Shown in pieces: positions 55,147 through 64,000 of a stretch of 64,000 bases of DNA. The notes below the pieces were generated by a model that was not told the origin of the DNA, ran no database searches, and saw only the letters and a program-made list of their open reading frames with translations. The translations under genes were made by a program, and so were the position numbers. Origin of the DNA: SAR116 cluster bacterium AG-321-A13 (GTDB lineage Bacteria > Pseudomonadota > Alphaproteobacteria > Puniceispirillales > Marisalimonadaceae); contig QBXD01000001.1 of the NCBI GenBank assembly GCA_003283875.1, positions 1 to 64,000 on the forward strand, written 5' to 3'. How positions within the stretch are numbered: the stretch's first letter is position 1; every line of letters begins with the position of its first letter.

Positions 55147-56787
55147 TTAATAACTTAAAGCGATTGGTTCTAATGGTTTTTTATCAAGAATTAAATCTGA
55201 CCCTTTTTCGCCAATTAAAGTTGCTCCAGAGTGCAAATTAGCAGATAACATAGTTGGCATAATAGACGCATCGACAATTCTTAAATTATCTATGCCATAA
55301 ACCTTTAAATCATTATCCACAACTGCAGTAGGATCTGTTTTTGGTGCCATTCTACATGTCCCCATTTGGTGATATGTAGTAGTCCCTCTTTCTCTTGCAA
55401 TTTGTAATAAATCTTCGTCAGACTGTGCATCTAATCCGGGATATACCTCGTAATCAAAATAATTTGATAAAGCTTTGGAATGCATCAGCCTTCTTGATAA
55501 TTTTAGCCCAGCTACTACTACTCTTTTATCTTCTTCTGCATCAAGATAATTTGGTTGAATCTCTGGGGCTTCAAATGGATTATTACTTTTAGCTTTAACC
55601 CATCCTAATGATTCTGGTCTTTGTTGCCAGGCAGCAACCGTAAAACCTGGTTCAGAGTCAAGAGTTGATTGCACCCCTTCTTTGTAGGAAGCAGGTGTAA
55701 AAGTCATTTGCAAGTCATGATTTCTTATTGACTCGTTAGAATGCCAAAAACAATAAACTAAAGTTGGACTTAAGTTGACAATTGATTGTTTACCTAAAAT
55801 ATATTTCCCAATTTCTTTCAAGAGCTTAAACCCTCTGGATTTTTCATTAACTGTTTCAACATTCTTAGCTCTTGCAGTCATTCTAGGTGCAAAATGATCT
55901 CTTAAATTCATGCCAACACCCTTTAAGTCATGAATTACATCTATTCCGATATCTTTTAAATGTTTACCAGAACCAATGCCTGATAAATTTAATAAATGTG
56001 GTGATTTAATAACTCCTGATGACAGGATAACTTCTTTATTAGCCTTTAAAATTATTTTTTTACCTCTAACTCCACCTTTGAGATACTCAACTCCAGTAGC
56101 AGTTTTGTTTTCAATAATAATCTTTGTTACAAATGCATCGGTGATTATATCAAGATTTTGTCTAGATTTAACAGGCTTCAAAAAAGCTTTAGATGCACTT
56201 ACTCTAAATCTACCTTTTGTGGTTCTTTGAACATATGAAACACCCTCTTGAAATTGTCCATTATAGTCTTTGTTTAAAGGTATACCTTGTTCAATAGCTC
56301 CTTTTATAAATGCTTCACAAAGTGGATCCCGGTACTCCAAATCAGTTATTGGCAACTCGCCTTTTGATCCTCTGTAAGTTTCATCATGCTCACCTAATCT
56401 TTTTTCATATTTTTTGAAATAAGGGAGTAAATCCGAGTAACTCCAACCTTTATTTCCCTTTTGAGCCCAGACATCAAAATCCATATTTTGACCTCTATTG
56501 AAAACCATTCCATTTATTGAGCTTGATCCACCTAATGTCTTGCCTCTTGGAATATCAATCACTCTTCCTGCCGTTCCCCAACTTGGTTCAGATTTAAATA
56601 ACCAATTTACATTTGGATTAGTTAGAGTTTTCATAAAACCAGCTGGTATATGAATAAATGGGTTCCAATCAGGAGGCCCTGCTTCAAGTATACAAACTTT
56701 GTATTTACCGTCTGCACTCAGTCTGTTTGCCAAAACACATCCAGATGAGCCTGCACCAACAATAATAAAGTCAAAACTATTAATCAT
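55147..56787 (-). CDS. GMC-family FAD oxidoreductase, choline dehydrogenase-like
   Basis: The 546-residue protein has FIIVGAGSSGCVLANRLS at the start, the GMC signature GKTLGGSSSINGM near 80-92 and SSGVIKSPHLLNLSGIG, ending with MPTMLSANLHSGATLIGEKGSDLI and the His of ANLHSG. It oxidises an alcohol to an aldehyde. No betaine-aldehyde dehydrogenase is next to it, so choline as the substrate is not supported. Confidence 0.9.
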   Translation of the reverse strand: MINSFDFIIVGAGSSGCVLANRLSADGKYKVCILEAGPPDWNPFIHIPAGFMKTLTNPNVNWLFKSEPSWGTAGRVIDIPRGKTLGGSSSINGMVFNRGQNMDFDVWAQKGNKGWSYSDLLPYFKKYEKRLGEHDETYRGSKGELPITDLEYRDPLCEAFIKGAIEQGIPLNKDYNGQFQEGVSYVQRTTKGRFRVSASKAFLKPVKSRQNLDIITDAFVTKIIIENKTATGVEYLKGGVRGKKIILKANKEVILSSGVIKSPHLLNLSGIGSGKHLKDIGIDVIHDLKGVGMNLRDHFAPRMTARAKNVETVNEKSRGFKLLKEIGKYILGKQSIVNLSPTLVYCFWHSNESIRNHDLQMTFTPASYKEGVQSTLDSEPGFTVAAWQQRPESLGWVKAKSNNPFEAPEIQPNYLDAEEDKRVVVAGLKLSRRLMHSKALSNYFDYEVYPGLDAQSDEDLLQIARERGTTTYHQMGTCRMAPKTDPTAVVDNDLKVYGIDNLRIVDASIMPTMLSANLHSGATLIGEKGSDLILDKKPLEPIALSY

Positions 56788-56902
56788 TAATATATCCAGT
56801 TTAATCGTGATTAAATAATGTTAATTTAAACATATTAATTTATCATTTTATTTATACAAATAGAAAAGGTAAATTCTTAATTCCAAATAAATCTTTAATG
56901 TA

Positions 56903-57025
56903 TTACCAGGATTGCAACCACGTCACTAATTGATCTCTTAAACCTGTTGAAACTAATATTGCTTGAATGTCATCGAAGAAAAAAAATATTAAAGCTGATA
57001 AAATTATTCCAAATATGAAAGTCAT
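56903..57025 (-). CDS. Small membrane protein (40 aa), unknown function
   Basis: This short frame has RBS TAGGAAC six bases before the ATG. It encodes a hydrophobic helix (about 3-17, FIFGIILSALIFFFF) followed by DDIQAILVSTGLRDQLVTWLQSW. The strong RBS and clean frame support it. It lies in the 435-bp gap between the GMC and CoA-transferase genes, where otherwise only the 34-codon frame on the other strand is seen. It has the look of a small subunit or of a regulatory micropeptide. Confidence 0.5.
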   Translation of the reverse strand: MTFIFGIILSALIFFFFDDIQAILVSTGLRDQLVTWLQSW

Positions 57026-57121
57026 AATAGTTCCTAATATAATATATTATATCAAAATTTAAAAAACTTGAATAATTTTAAAAAAAAAATAATATTAAGA
57101 TATAACTATTGGAGAAAAATT

Positions 57122-57226
57122 ATGGCTAATGATAATTATACTTTTAGTGAAACATTAAAATCTGAGCTATATTTAGCATTATTGATGTTTATTCCTCTCA
57201 CTTTTACAATAACTGGATTATTTTAA
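57122..57226 (+). CDS. Small membrane protein (34 aa), unknown function
   Basis: The ATG at 57122 is preceded by GGAGAAAAA. The 34-residue product starts polar (MANDNYTFSETLKSE) and ends in one hydrophobic helix (LYLALLMFIPLTFTITGLF). Its stop overlaps the end of the convergent CoA-transferase gene by 4 bp. This size and shape resemble small subunits of membrane oxidases or pigment complexes, but no such complex is nearby. Confidence 0.5.
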   Translation: MANDNYTFSETLKSELYLALLMFIPLTFTITGLF

Positions 57227-58401
57227 ATACCAAATATAACTTCTTCATCAAAAAGCTTTGCTATACTTTTTTCGCTGTATCCTAACTGTAAAATAATTTC
57301 TTTTGTATGCTGTCCCAACGATGGTGCTATTGATAATTTACTTCCACTAACTAACTTTGGCATACCTGGTATATTTGGAACAGGCCACGATTGATCAGTA
57401 GTAGGTTGATCCAGCCATGAAATTAATTCTAATGCTTTAGTTTGTTCACTATCTACAAATTCTTTATAGTTTTGTACTTTTTCATTCTGAACTTCAAATT
57501 TATTTAATAAATTTTTCCAATATTCCGTTGTTTTTTTAATGAAAAGTTTTTGTACTTCCTCAGTCAGAATAGCTTCATGTTTTCTTCTTAAAGAGTTAGT
57601 TAAAAAGCGTTTGTCAGTAAGAAAATTTTCCCATCCAACAGCATTACAAAATTTGGTAAACTCATGATTCTTCACAACGATAATCTGTATCCATCCATCT
57701 TTAGTTTGAAAAGTTCCTGATGGTGAAGAAGCATGAGTGTAAGGCCCTTCCATATATCCACTCATAAGTCTTATCGACTGCATAGCTGCTGCAGCCTCCA
57801 TTAAACTAACTTCAATTTTCTTTCCTATATCTTCTTTAATTCTGGCAAATAAGGCTGAACTTACTAATTGGGTTGCGTACAAGGCGGTAGTCATATCAAA
57901 AATTATAACTGGTGTTCTGTGGGGGATATCGTCAGGACCTTTGTTTTCTGACATGAACCCTGTAAAAGCCTGCAATACAGGATCCATAGCTGGTTTTGCG
58001 CTCATAGGCCCTTTTTGACCAAAGCCTGAAATAGATAAATAAATTAATTTAGAATTGATATTTTTTAACCTTTCATATCCATACCCCAATCTTTCTATCA
58101 CTCCTGGCCTAAAACCTTCAATAAGCACATCACATTCATTAATGATTTTGTCTAATATAGGCTGACTTTTTTTATTCTTTAAATCGAATACTATACTTTT
58201 TTTTCCGAGGTTTGCAGTTACTGAAAAAGCAGAATGTTGTCCATATTCTTGACCAAGATTTCTAGCCCAATCTCCGTCTTTTGGCTCAATTTTAATAACC
58301 TCAGCTCCATATTGAGCTAAAAGCATTCCACAATAAGGCCCAGCAACTCCTTGAGAAAAATCTATAACTTTTAACCCTTCATAGGGTTTTTCATATGACA
58401 T
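57223..58401 (-). CDS. CaiB/BaiF family CoA-transferase
   Basis: The 392-residue product has DFSQGVAGPYCGMLLAQYGAEVIKIEP, SVTANLGKKSIVFDLKNKK, and ISGFGQKGPMSAKPAMDPVLQA, all typical of class III CoA-transferases. It moves CoA between acids such as carnitine, formate, succinate or bile acids. The catalytic Asp should be in the middle (DPVLQA). The substrate is unknown; the hydratase-like gene in this region would handle such CoA esters. Confidence 0.88.
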   Translation of the reverse strand: MSYEKPYEGLKVIDFSQGVAGPYCGMLLAQYGAEVIKIEPKDGDWARNLGQEYGQHSAFSVTANLGKKSIVFDLKNKKSQPILDKIINECDVLIEGFRPGVIERLGYGYERLKNINSKLIYLSISGFGQKGPMSAKPAMDPVLQAFTGFMSENKGPDDIPHRTPVIIFDMTTALYATQLVSSALFARIKEDIGKKIEVSLMEAAAAMQSIRLMSGYMEGPYTHASSPSGTFQTKDGWIQIIVVKNHEFTKFCNAVGWENFLTDKRFLTNSLRRKHEAILTEEVQKLFIKKTTEYWKNLLNKFEVQNEKVQNYKEFVDSEQTKALELISWLDQPTTDQSWPVPNIPGMPKLVSGSKLSIAPSLGQHTKEIILQLGYSEKSIAKLFDEEVIFGI

Positions 58402-58548
58402 AAAAGACTTTCAAAATATTTATAAACATTATTGCTTATGTTTTATTTTACACAAGAATAATTTTTTATTTGATTTGAATTAGTTGAATTTAATATAATT
58501 ACAACTTATAGAATAACCCTACAAGAATTCAATTAAAAAGAGACTAAT

Positions 58549-59985
58549 TTGAAACAAAACGTGAGTATATACTGGATACGACAAGATCTTAGGTTAAGTG
58601 ATAATCCAGCTCTAAGTGAAGCTAATAAAATAGGATCAATAATTCCTATTTTTATTTTAGACATTGTAAATTCTAAAGAACATATAACAGGAAATGCAGG
58701 TAAGGTTTGGCTACATTATTCATTAAATGAACTAAACAAACAATTTGGTAACAAACTAATATTTTCTAAGGGAGACCCTGAGGAAATTTTAACTGACCTT
58801 TGCAAATCTGAACTAATAAATAAAATATTTTGGAATAGAGTTTATGAACCTTGGAGTATTTCAAGAGATAAGAGAATAAAAGAAAATATGAAAAAAAAAG
58901 GTATTGAAGTAAATACTTTCAATGGATCACTTTTATGGGAACCTTGGAATGTTTTGAAAAATGACGGAACGCCCTATAAAGTTTTTACTCCCTATTATAG
59001 AAGAGGCTGTCTAAATGCAGTTGAACCCAGAAGACCATTAGAAAAGCCAAAAAAGATAAATTTTCACGAAGTGAATAACTTTAAAAGCTTGTCTATTAAT
59101 CAATTAAATTTATTGCCGGCACATTCTTGGAAAGAAAAAATAATAAGCTCATGGAATGTTGGAGAAAATGCTGCCAAAAATAGATTAAATGAATTTGTTA
59201 AAACTGAAATCGAAGATTACAAAGAAGGTCGAAATTTTCCATCTAAAAAAAATGTATCTAGGCTTTCACCACATTTGCATTGGGGTGAAATTTCACCAAA
59301 TACAGTATGGTTTAAAGTTTGGAATTTAAATAAATTCGGAATTAAGCATCAACAAGATACTGACACATTTTTGTCAGAAATGGGATGGAGAGAATTTTCT
59401 AATTACTTATTGTTCTATTTTCCTGATCTACCTAAGAAAAATTTACAAAAGAAATTTGATAATTTTGCTTGGGATAATAATCCTTTATTTCTAAAAGCAT
59501 GGCAGAATGGTCAAACTGGATACCCAATAGTGGACGCTGGAATGAGAGAATTATGGTCAACAGGCTATATGCATAATAGATTAAGAATGATAGTTGGATC
59601 CTTTCTGGTAAAAAACCTATTACTCCATTGGCATGAAGGCGAACGTTGGTTTTGGGACTGCCTTGTAGATGCAAACTTAGCTAGTAACAGTTCGGGTTGG
59701 CAGTGGATTGCAGGTTGCGGAGCAGACGCAGCTCCATATTTTAGAATTTTTAACCCTATTACCCAAGGTCTAAAATTTGATCCAGATGGTCATTATGTCA
59801 GACAATTTGTCCCAGAAATTTCTTTACTTCCTAATAAATATTTATTCAATCCCTGGGAAGCGCCCGATGACATTCTAGAAAAAGCTAATCTAAAATTAGG
59901 AGAAAATTATCCAAAACCAATTGTAGATATAAAGGAATCTAGGCAAAAGGCACTTTCTGCGTTTGCTAAATTGAAATCATCTTAA
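58549..59985 (+). CDS. phrB: Deoxyribodipyrimidine photolyase
   Basis: The 478-residue protein has YWIRQDLRLSDNPAL at the start, a central FPSKKNVSRLSPHLHWGEISP, and the FAD part with DTFLSEMGWREFSNYLL, YPIVDAGMRELWSTGYMHNRLRM and DANLASNSSGWQWIAG. It repairs UV-made pyrimidine dimers with light. The start is a TTG. It lies 2 bp before the metallophosphoesterase gene. A surface-water, light-exposed life is supported by this gene. Confidence 0.93.
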   Translation: MKQNVSIYWIRQDLRLSDNPALSEANKIGSIIPIFILDIVNSKEHITGNAGKVWLHYSLNELNKQFGNKLIFSKGDPEEILTDLCKSELINKIFWNRVYEPWSISRDKRIKENMKKKGIEVNTFNGSLLWEPWNVLKNDGTPYKVFTPYYRRGCLNAVEPRRPLEKPKKINFHEVNNFKSLSINQLNLLPAHSWKEKIISSWNVGENAAKNRLNEFVKTEIEDYKEGRNFPSKKNVSRLSPHLHWGEISPNTVWFKVWNLNKFGIKHQQDTDTFLSEMGWREFSNYLLFYFPDLPKKNLQKKFDNFAWDNNPLFLKAWQNGQTGYPIVDAGMRELWSTGYMHNRLRMIVGSFLVKNLLLHWHEGERWFWDCLVDANLASNSSGWQWIAGCGADAAPYFRIFNPITQGLKFDPDGHYVRQFVPEISLLPNKYLFNPWEAPDDILEKANLKLGENYPKPIVDIKESRQKALSAFAKLKSS

Positions 59986-59986
59986 T

Positions 59987-61045
59987 ATGCATCAAAGGTT
60001 ATACAGATATTTATTTTATATAATCTTGTTTGTATTGACTTATCTTTTTTATATATTTCCTTTTGAAACTCTCAGTCAATATTTATCAAATGAAACAACA
60101 TCCTTAAAATATTTAATAATTAACACAACTATATTTTTTATACTTATTGTCTATTACCTAAGATCACATAGTACGTTTATACCACTTAAGATATTCGTAT
60201 ATGAAGGTTTAGGGATTGGTTTTATAAGTTTTTTAATCATTTCAATTAGTATTTTAGTTAGTTCACTTGTCACTATTAGTGAAAAAACAATAGGCATAAT
60301 ATCATTATTAATAATAATAATAATATCAATTTATGGAATGTTTAATGCTAGAAAAGTAATATTAAAAAAGATTACTGTAAAATCATCTAAAATTAATAGA
60401 AACTATAATATAATTTTTATAAGCGACGTACATTTAGGTACAAATACATCTAAACATCTTTCAAAAATTTTAAATAAAATACAAACTTTAGAATATGATT
60501 TTTTATTGATTGGAGGAGATCTAATAGATTCCAGTTCCTTTAAATTAAATGATCTAAATTTATTAAATAACATTAAAAAGGATATATATTTTGTTAATGG
60601 AAACCATGAATATTATCTAAAAGATTTTAAAAATAAAATTGAGCAATTAAAAAAATTTAAAATTAAAGTTCTTAAAAATTCAAGTATACAAATTAACGAA
60701 GTAAACATAATCGGAATTGATGATTTACAAAGTAAATTTTCTAAAATAAGTTTTGTTGAAAAGTTGATTAAAAAAAACTTATTTAACTTAGTCCTTTTAC
60801 ATAAACCTGATATTTGGGACAATATAAAAAATAAAAGTGATCTTATGTTGTCAGGACATACTCATAATGGACAGATTTTTCCATTTAACTTTTTAGTTAA
60901 ATTAAAATTTAAATTTATTTATGGAATATATGAATATAAAAAATCAAAGCTTTATGTATCGTCTGGCGCAGGTTGCTGGGGACCTAAGTTGCGTATTGGA
61001 TCGTCAAACGAGATTGTTAATATTCATTTAATAAAGATATCTTAA
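59987..61045 (+). CDS. Membrane-anchored metallophosphoesterase
   Basis: The 352-residue product has about four hydrophobic segments in its first 120 residues and then the phosphoesterase motifs: IFISDVHLG, IGGDLIDS, VNGNHEYY and LSGHTHNGQ. The catalytic part should lie in the cytoplasm or periplasm near the membrane. The layout is like YkuE-type enzymes, which act on lipid or nucleotide phosphates. It is co-transcribed with photolyase. Confidence 0.87.
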   Translation: MHQRLYRYLFYIILFVLTYLFYIFPFETLSQYLSNETTSLKYLIINTTIFFILIVYYLRSHSTFIPLKIFVYEGLGIGFISFLIISISILVSSLVTISEKTIGIISLLIIIIISIYGMFNARKVILKKITVKSSKINRNYNIIFISDVHLGTNTSKHLSKILNKIQTLEYDFLLIGGDLIDSSSFKLNDLNLLNNIKKDIYFVNGNHEYYLKDFKNKIEQLKKFKIKVLKNSSIQINEVNIIGIDDLQSKFSKISFVEKLIKKNLFNLVLLHKPDIWDNIKNKSDLMLSGHTHNGQIFPFNFLVKLKFKFIYGIYEYKKSKLYVSSGAGCWGPKLRIGSSNEIVNIHLIKIS

Positions 61046-61058
61046 ATGTTCATTTAAG
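61041..61058. terminator. Small palindrome at the convergent ends of two genes
   Basis: CTTAAATG and CATTTAAG face each other across two bases. The palindrome covers the stop codons of both the metallophosphoesterase and the NYN gene. The stem is AT-rich and weak, so a bidirectional terminator is possible but not strong. Confidence 0.3.
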
Positions 61059-61526
61059 AATTAGGCTGTTATCAATTTTATAAAATTTAGACGCAGATTT
61101 CTTTAATGAATTTGCTGTTAACTCTTCTACGCCATAAACCTCCGCAAAAATTTTATTTTTAGAAATCACCCTTTTTAGCAACAAATCAAAATCTCCATCA
61201 CCTGAAGCTAAAACTATAATGTCTGATCTAGGTGCATAATCCATGATGTCAATTGTTATACCTACGTCCCAGTCCCCTTTTGATGAGCCATCGTTTCTAC
61301 TTATAAAAGGTTTTAATTTCACTTCAAAACCAATTCCCCTTAATATATTTTGAAATTGTATTTGTTTAGTATCATTTCTGTTAGTAGTGTAAGCAAATGC
61401 AGCAACCACCTTCCTGTCATTAGTAATTTTTTTCCAAAATTTATTATAATCAAAATTAGATTTAAATATTTGCTTTGTAGTATAATATATATTTTGCACA
61501 TCAATAAATATTGAAACTCTCTTCAT
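61050..61526 (-). CDS. NYN-domain (LabA/DUF88) protein
   Basis: The 158-residue protein has VSIFIDVQNIYY, DVGITIDIMDYA and DIIVLASGDGDFDLLLKRV, the acidic residues of the NYN/PIN-like nuclease fold. Such proteins are thought to cut RNA or to act with RNA partners. A 41-bp gap separates it from the ACT-domain end of ilvA. Confidence 0.85.
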   Translation of the reverse strand: MKRVSIFIDVQNIYYTTKQIFKSNFDYNKFWKKITNDRKVVAAFAYTTNRNDTKQIQFQNILRGIGFEVKLKPFISRNDGSSKGDWDVGITIDIMDYAPRSDIIVLASGDGDFDLLLKRVISKNKIFAEVYGVEELTANSLKKSASKFYKIDNSLILK

Positions 61527-61567
61527 AATAATCCTATTTAAAAAAAAATTAAAAAATTTAACAGTCT

Positions 61568-62780
61568 TTAAATCAAACCTTCAATCTCAACTGGTAAATC
61601 ATTTCTTTCAATTTCTTCAATTATTTTGTTTAAGTGATCTGAATTTTGGGTTTCAACAGTAATATTTAATTTGGCCAAACTAGCTGACAAATCCATTGCA
61701 AATCTACTATGCTCGACTTGAAGCACGTTAGCTCCATTAGTTGCACAAATTTTTGATATAATTTGTAATTGTCCAGGCTTGTCAGGCATTGTAATACCCA
61801 GTGTTGTAACCTGTCCTGATCTAACTAAGTCTCTCATTAAAATTGAGGACAAAACTTTTGAGTCAATATTCCCCCCCACATATTATAACGCCAACTTTTT
61901 TACCTTTAAATGTGCTAGTACTTTGTAATAACGCGGCCAGACCTGTTGCACCTGCCCCTTCTGCAACAACTTTTTCGTGTTCCGCTAACATTGCTATTGC
62001 TCTTTCAATCGATTTATCTGAAACAGTAATTACATCATCTACAAAATCTTGAATTATAGAAAAAGGAATATCACCTATTTTTGAAACAGCTATACCTTCA
62101 GCTAAAGTAGATCCTTTGCACTTGATTTTTTTATTAAACATCTTGTTTGTTAAAGATGGATACAAGTCAGATTCAACGCCAATAATCTTTATGTTTTTAT
62201 TCATTTCTTTTGCTGCCAATGCACAACCAGCTATTAATCCACCACCACCAACCGGTATCAGTAGAACATCAATTTCATTACAGTCAGATAACATTTCATA
62301 TGAAATAGTGCCTTGGCCAGAAATTACATTTAAATCATTGTAAGGATGAACTTCAATGAAACCTTTATCCTTTATAAGATCTTGCACATGTTGATAGGAC
62401 TCATCTAAATCAGATCCCTTAATAATAACATTTCCACCAAAATTTTTAGTTCTTCTAATCTTTGTAAAAGGAGTTCCTTCAGGCATTACAATATTTGAGT
62501 TAATATCCATCTTATTTGATATAAAAGCTAATCCTTGAGCATGATTTCCAGCAGACATAGCAACCACACCAGAGCTTCTTTCATGATCTGAAAGTGACAA
62601 AAGCTTGGAGTAAGAACCTCTTACTTTAAATGCGCCTGTATATTGTCTATTTTCAAACTTGAAGAAAACATTAACACCTAATTTTTCTGAAATAGAGCTT
62701 GAGTAGCTGGTTTCAGTCCACTTTACATTTTTGGAAATTTTTTTATGTACATCAATAATGTCATCTAGTGTTAATTTCAT
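61568..62780 (-). pseudogene. ilvA: Threonine ammonia-lyase (IlvA, ACT-domain type) split by a frameshift
   Basis: Starting at MKLTLDDIIDVH (62780), the first frame has the PLP site FKFENRQYTGAFKVRGS, AMSAGNHAQG and VPVGGGGL-like IPVGGGG, and ends prematurely at CGGEY (61863). A second frame (61568-61879) continues exactly with GGNIDSKVLSSIL and a C-terminal ACT domain. The break falls in a run of seven G (61871-61877 as C on the plus strand). Six would restore one frame through CGGNIDS. This makes it a sequencing error in a homopolymer, a recent mutation, or a slip-dependent gene. The enzyme makes 2-oxobutyrate for isoleucine; ACT domains sense amino acids. Confidence 0.85.
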
Positions 62781-62883
62781 TGTTAACTCTATATATTTAA
62801 GTTTATAATGGGTTATTGCCAAAATAAAGCTTTGTCAAATATAATGATGAATATAGACAGGATTATTAGTTTTTTGAGAAAAA

Positions 62884-64000
62884 ATGACTTTTTTTGACAT
62901 TAATAAAATCATGAAAGGTAGCCCACCTCCAATTGAATACCAAGTAACTCTAGATAATTGGCGAAAATATCCTTTCAATTCTTGGTCATTTGTAAATGTA
63001 AGAAATTTAATACCAACGTCACCAATTTATAATAATCCTGATAAAAAGGTTATATTACAAAAACAGTTAATAGACATAGATGATCTAGTCATTGATTATA
63101 AAAATACCTCTTACAAACTTAAAGAAATTTTTAAAATATGTGACACAGATGCTTTTTTAGTTATGCATAAGGGTAAAATTAAATTTGAATTTTATGATAA
63201 ATTCACAAGGTTTAACACTCCTCATATCATTTTTTCAGTATCAAAGTCTTTAACTTCTTTGTTAACTGGAATACTAGTAGAGAAAAAAGTAATTAATATT
63301 GACAACTACATTTCACATATTTTACCAGAAACCAAGGGAACTGCTTATGAAGACGCAACTGTTAGAAATGTTCTTGATATGAACATTGCTTCTGGATTTA
63401 TAGAAGACTACACAGGACAAGCAGAAATATTTAAGAAGTATAGATCATCCACTGGCTGGGATTTGCCTGAAACCAACTCAACACAAACAGTTAAAGGATT
63501 GCATGATTTTCTTTCCTCAATGCCCAAGTCTAATCAGAAGCATGGTAAAAAATATCATTATTGTTCACCTCATAGTGATTTATTAGGATGGATTATTGAA
63601 CGAGCTTCAGGTGAAAATTATTCTAAAATAATGGCTGACTTACTATTCAAGAAAGCAGGCATGAATCATGAAGCAAATGTAACTGTTGATAAATGGGGAG
63701 CTTCCAGAGCCGCAGGAGGAATTAGTGTTTCACCATATGATTTACTTTTACTTTCTGAGTTAGTTCGTAATCATGGATCTAATAAGAATGGTCAATTAGT
63801 ACCCGCCGCATGGATAGAAGATTTCGTTAATAATAAAAATAATAACAGCTATCTAAATCAAGATAATTTGGAAAGATTTCCAAAGGGAAATTATCGGTCA
63901 AAATGGTACCAGACTGGGTTCAAACATAATGAATATTGTGCTATTGGGATCCATGGTCAAAATATATGGATAAACCCTCAAAAGGAAATTACAATAGTAA
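62884..64000 (+). CDS. Serine hydrolase, class C beta-lactamase family (partial at window end)
   Basis: Starting with ATG at 62884, 372 residues are seen before the window ends. The family motif SVSK (Ser118 and Lys121) is present, as is YCSP as the second active-site Tyr motif, and ASRAAGGISVSPYDL. Such proteins include esterases, D-aminopeptidases and penicillin-binding proteins; resistance is not implied. No signal peptide is seen. The missing C-terminus prevents a closer call. Confidence 0.85.
   Translation, partial: MTFFDINKIMKGSPPPIEYQVTLDNWRKYPFNSWSFVNVRNLIPTSPIYNNPDKKVILQKQLIDIDDLVIDYKNTSYKLKEIFKICDTDAFLVMHKGKIKFEFYDKFTRFNTPHIIFSVSKSLTSLLTGILVEKKVINIDNYISHILPETKGTAYEDATVRNVLDMNIASGFIEDYTGQAEIFKKYRSSTGWDLPETNSTQTVKGLHDFLSSMPKSNQKHGKKYHYCSPHSDLLGWIIERASGENYSKIMADLLFKKAGMNHEANVTVDKWGASRAAGGISVSPYDLLLLSELVRNHGSNKNGQLVPAAWIEDFVNNKNNNSYLNQDNLERFPKGNYRSKWYQTGFKHNEYCAIGIHGQNIWINPQKEITIV

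Noticed and set aside
55147..56787. Choline dehydrogenase (betA) name for the GMC enzyme
   Set aside because: No betB or betaine transport gene beside it; GMC members have many substrates.
61863..61879. Programmed ribosomal frameshift in ilvA
   Set aside because: A pure G7 run can slip, but no stimulatory structure is evident and threonine ammonia-lyases are not known to use this; an indel is simpler.
62884..64000. Antibiotic-resistance beta-lactamase
   Set aside because: The SxxK fold is shared with esterases and peptidases, no signal peptide is seen and the gene is incomplete.

Overview
The window looks like a piece of a strongly AT-rich, streamlined alphaproteobacterial chromosome, probably from a marine plankton lineage. 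This rests on gene content and order (purB-purC-purS-purQ-purL-bolA-grxD followed by rpsD, trmJ, cysS, gltX; class II DAHP synthase; COG2907-type FAD protein, DUF1365 and CFA-like synthase together), very short intergenic gaps, many overlapping genes and A/T-biased codons. I cannot place it at genus level from sequence alone.

Region 1 (about 342-15460) is an integrated genomic island. An intact tRNA-Val(GAC) gene lies at 342-416. A 64-bp near-perfect copy of it (one mismatch), whose acceptor arm is destroyed, lies at 15396-15459 beside a tyrosine integrase (14356-15306). Between the two copies are 13 genes, nearly all unrecognised: an exported trypsin-like protease in a three-gene operon with a four-helix coiled-coil membrane protein and an exported protein; a large exported Sel1-repeat protein; a 470-residue protein with polymerase-like palm motifs; a DUF3298-type exported protein; several membrane or exported proteins; and a YwqK/MORN-repeat protein. 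No relaxase, capsid, tail or terminase gene is visible. The polymerase-like protein next to a tRNA-specific integrase is the best candidate for an undescribed system.

Region 2 (15.5-28 kb) is chromosomal: thioesterase, aromatic/aspartate aminotransferase, N-formylglutamate amidohydrolase family, the bifunctional tRNA-modification enzyme MnmC, a YcgN-like Cys-cluster protein, then a lipid-modification cluster (FAD oxidoreductase, DUF1365, cyclopropane-type fatty acid methyltransferase, NTF2-like protein, short-chain dehydrogenase). An HD hydrolase and an FMN 2-hydroxy-acid oxidase follow.

Region 3 (28-48 kb) is dense housekeeping: tRNA-Leu(UAA), panC, rhomboid protease, cinA-like, map, the purine operon with bolA and grxD, then on the minus strand rpsD, trmJ, cysS, gltX, nadE, pncB, aroG and gor.

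Region 4 (48-64 kb) is catabolic and accessory: acyl-CoA hydratase-like, hydroxyisobutyrate-dehydrogenase-like, DsbA/FrnE, gentisate-dioxygenase-like cupin, TauD-type dioxygenase, two SDRs, a YghU-type glutathione transferase, GMC oxidoreductase, CaiB/BaiF CoA-transferase, photolyase, metallophosphoesterase, NYN protein, threonine ammonia-lyase split by a frameshift in a run of seven G, and a serine hydrolase cut by the window end. Four genes of 34-58 codons are also described. All function calls are by eye from motifs; no database search was run.
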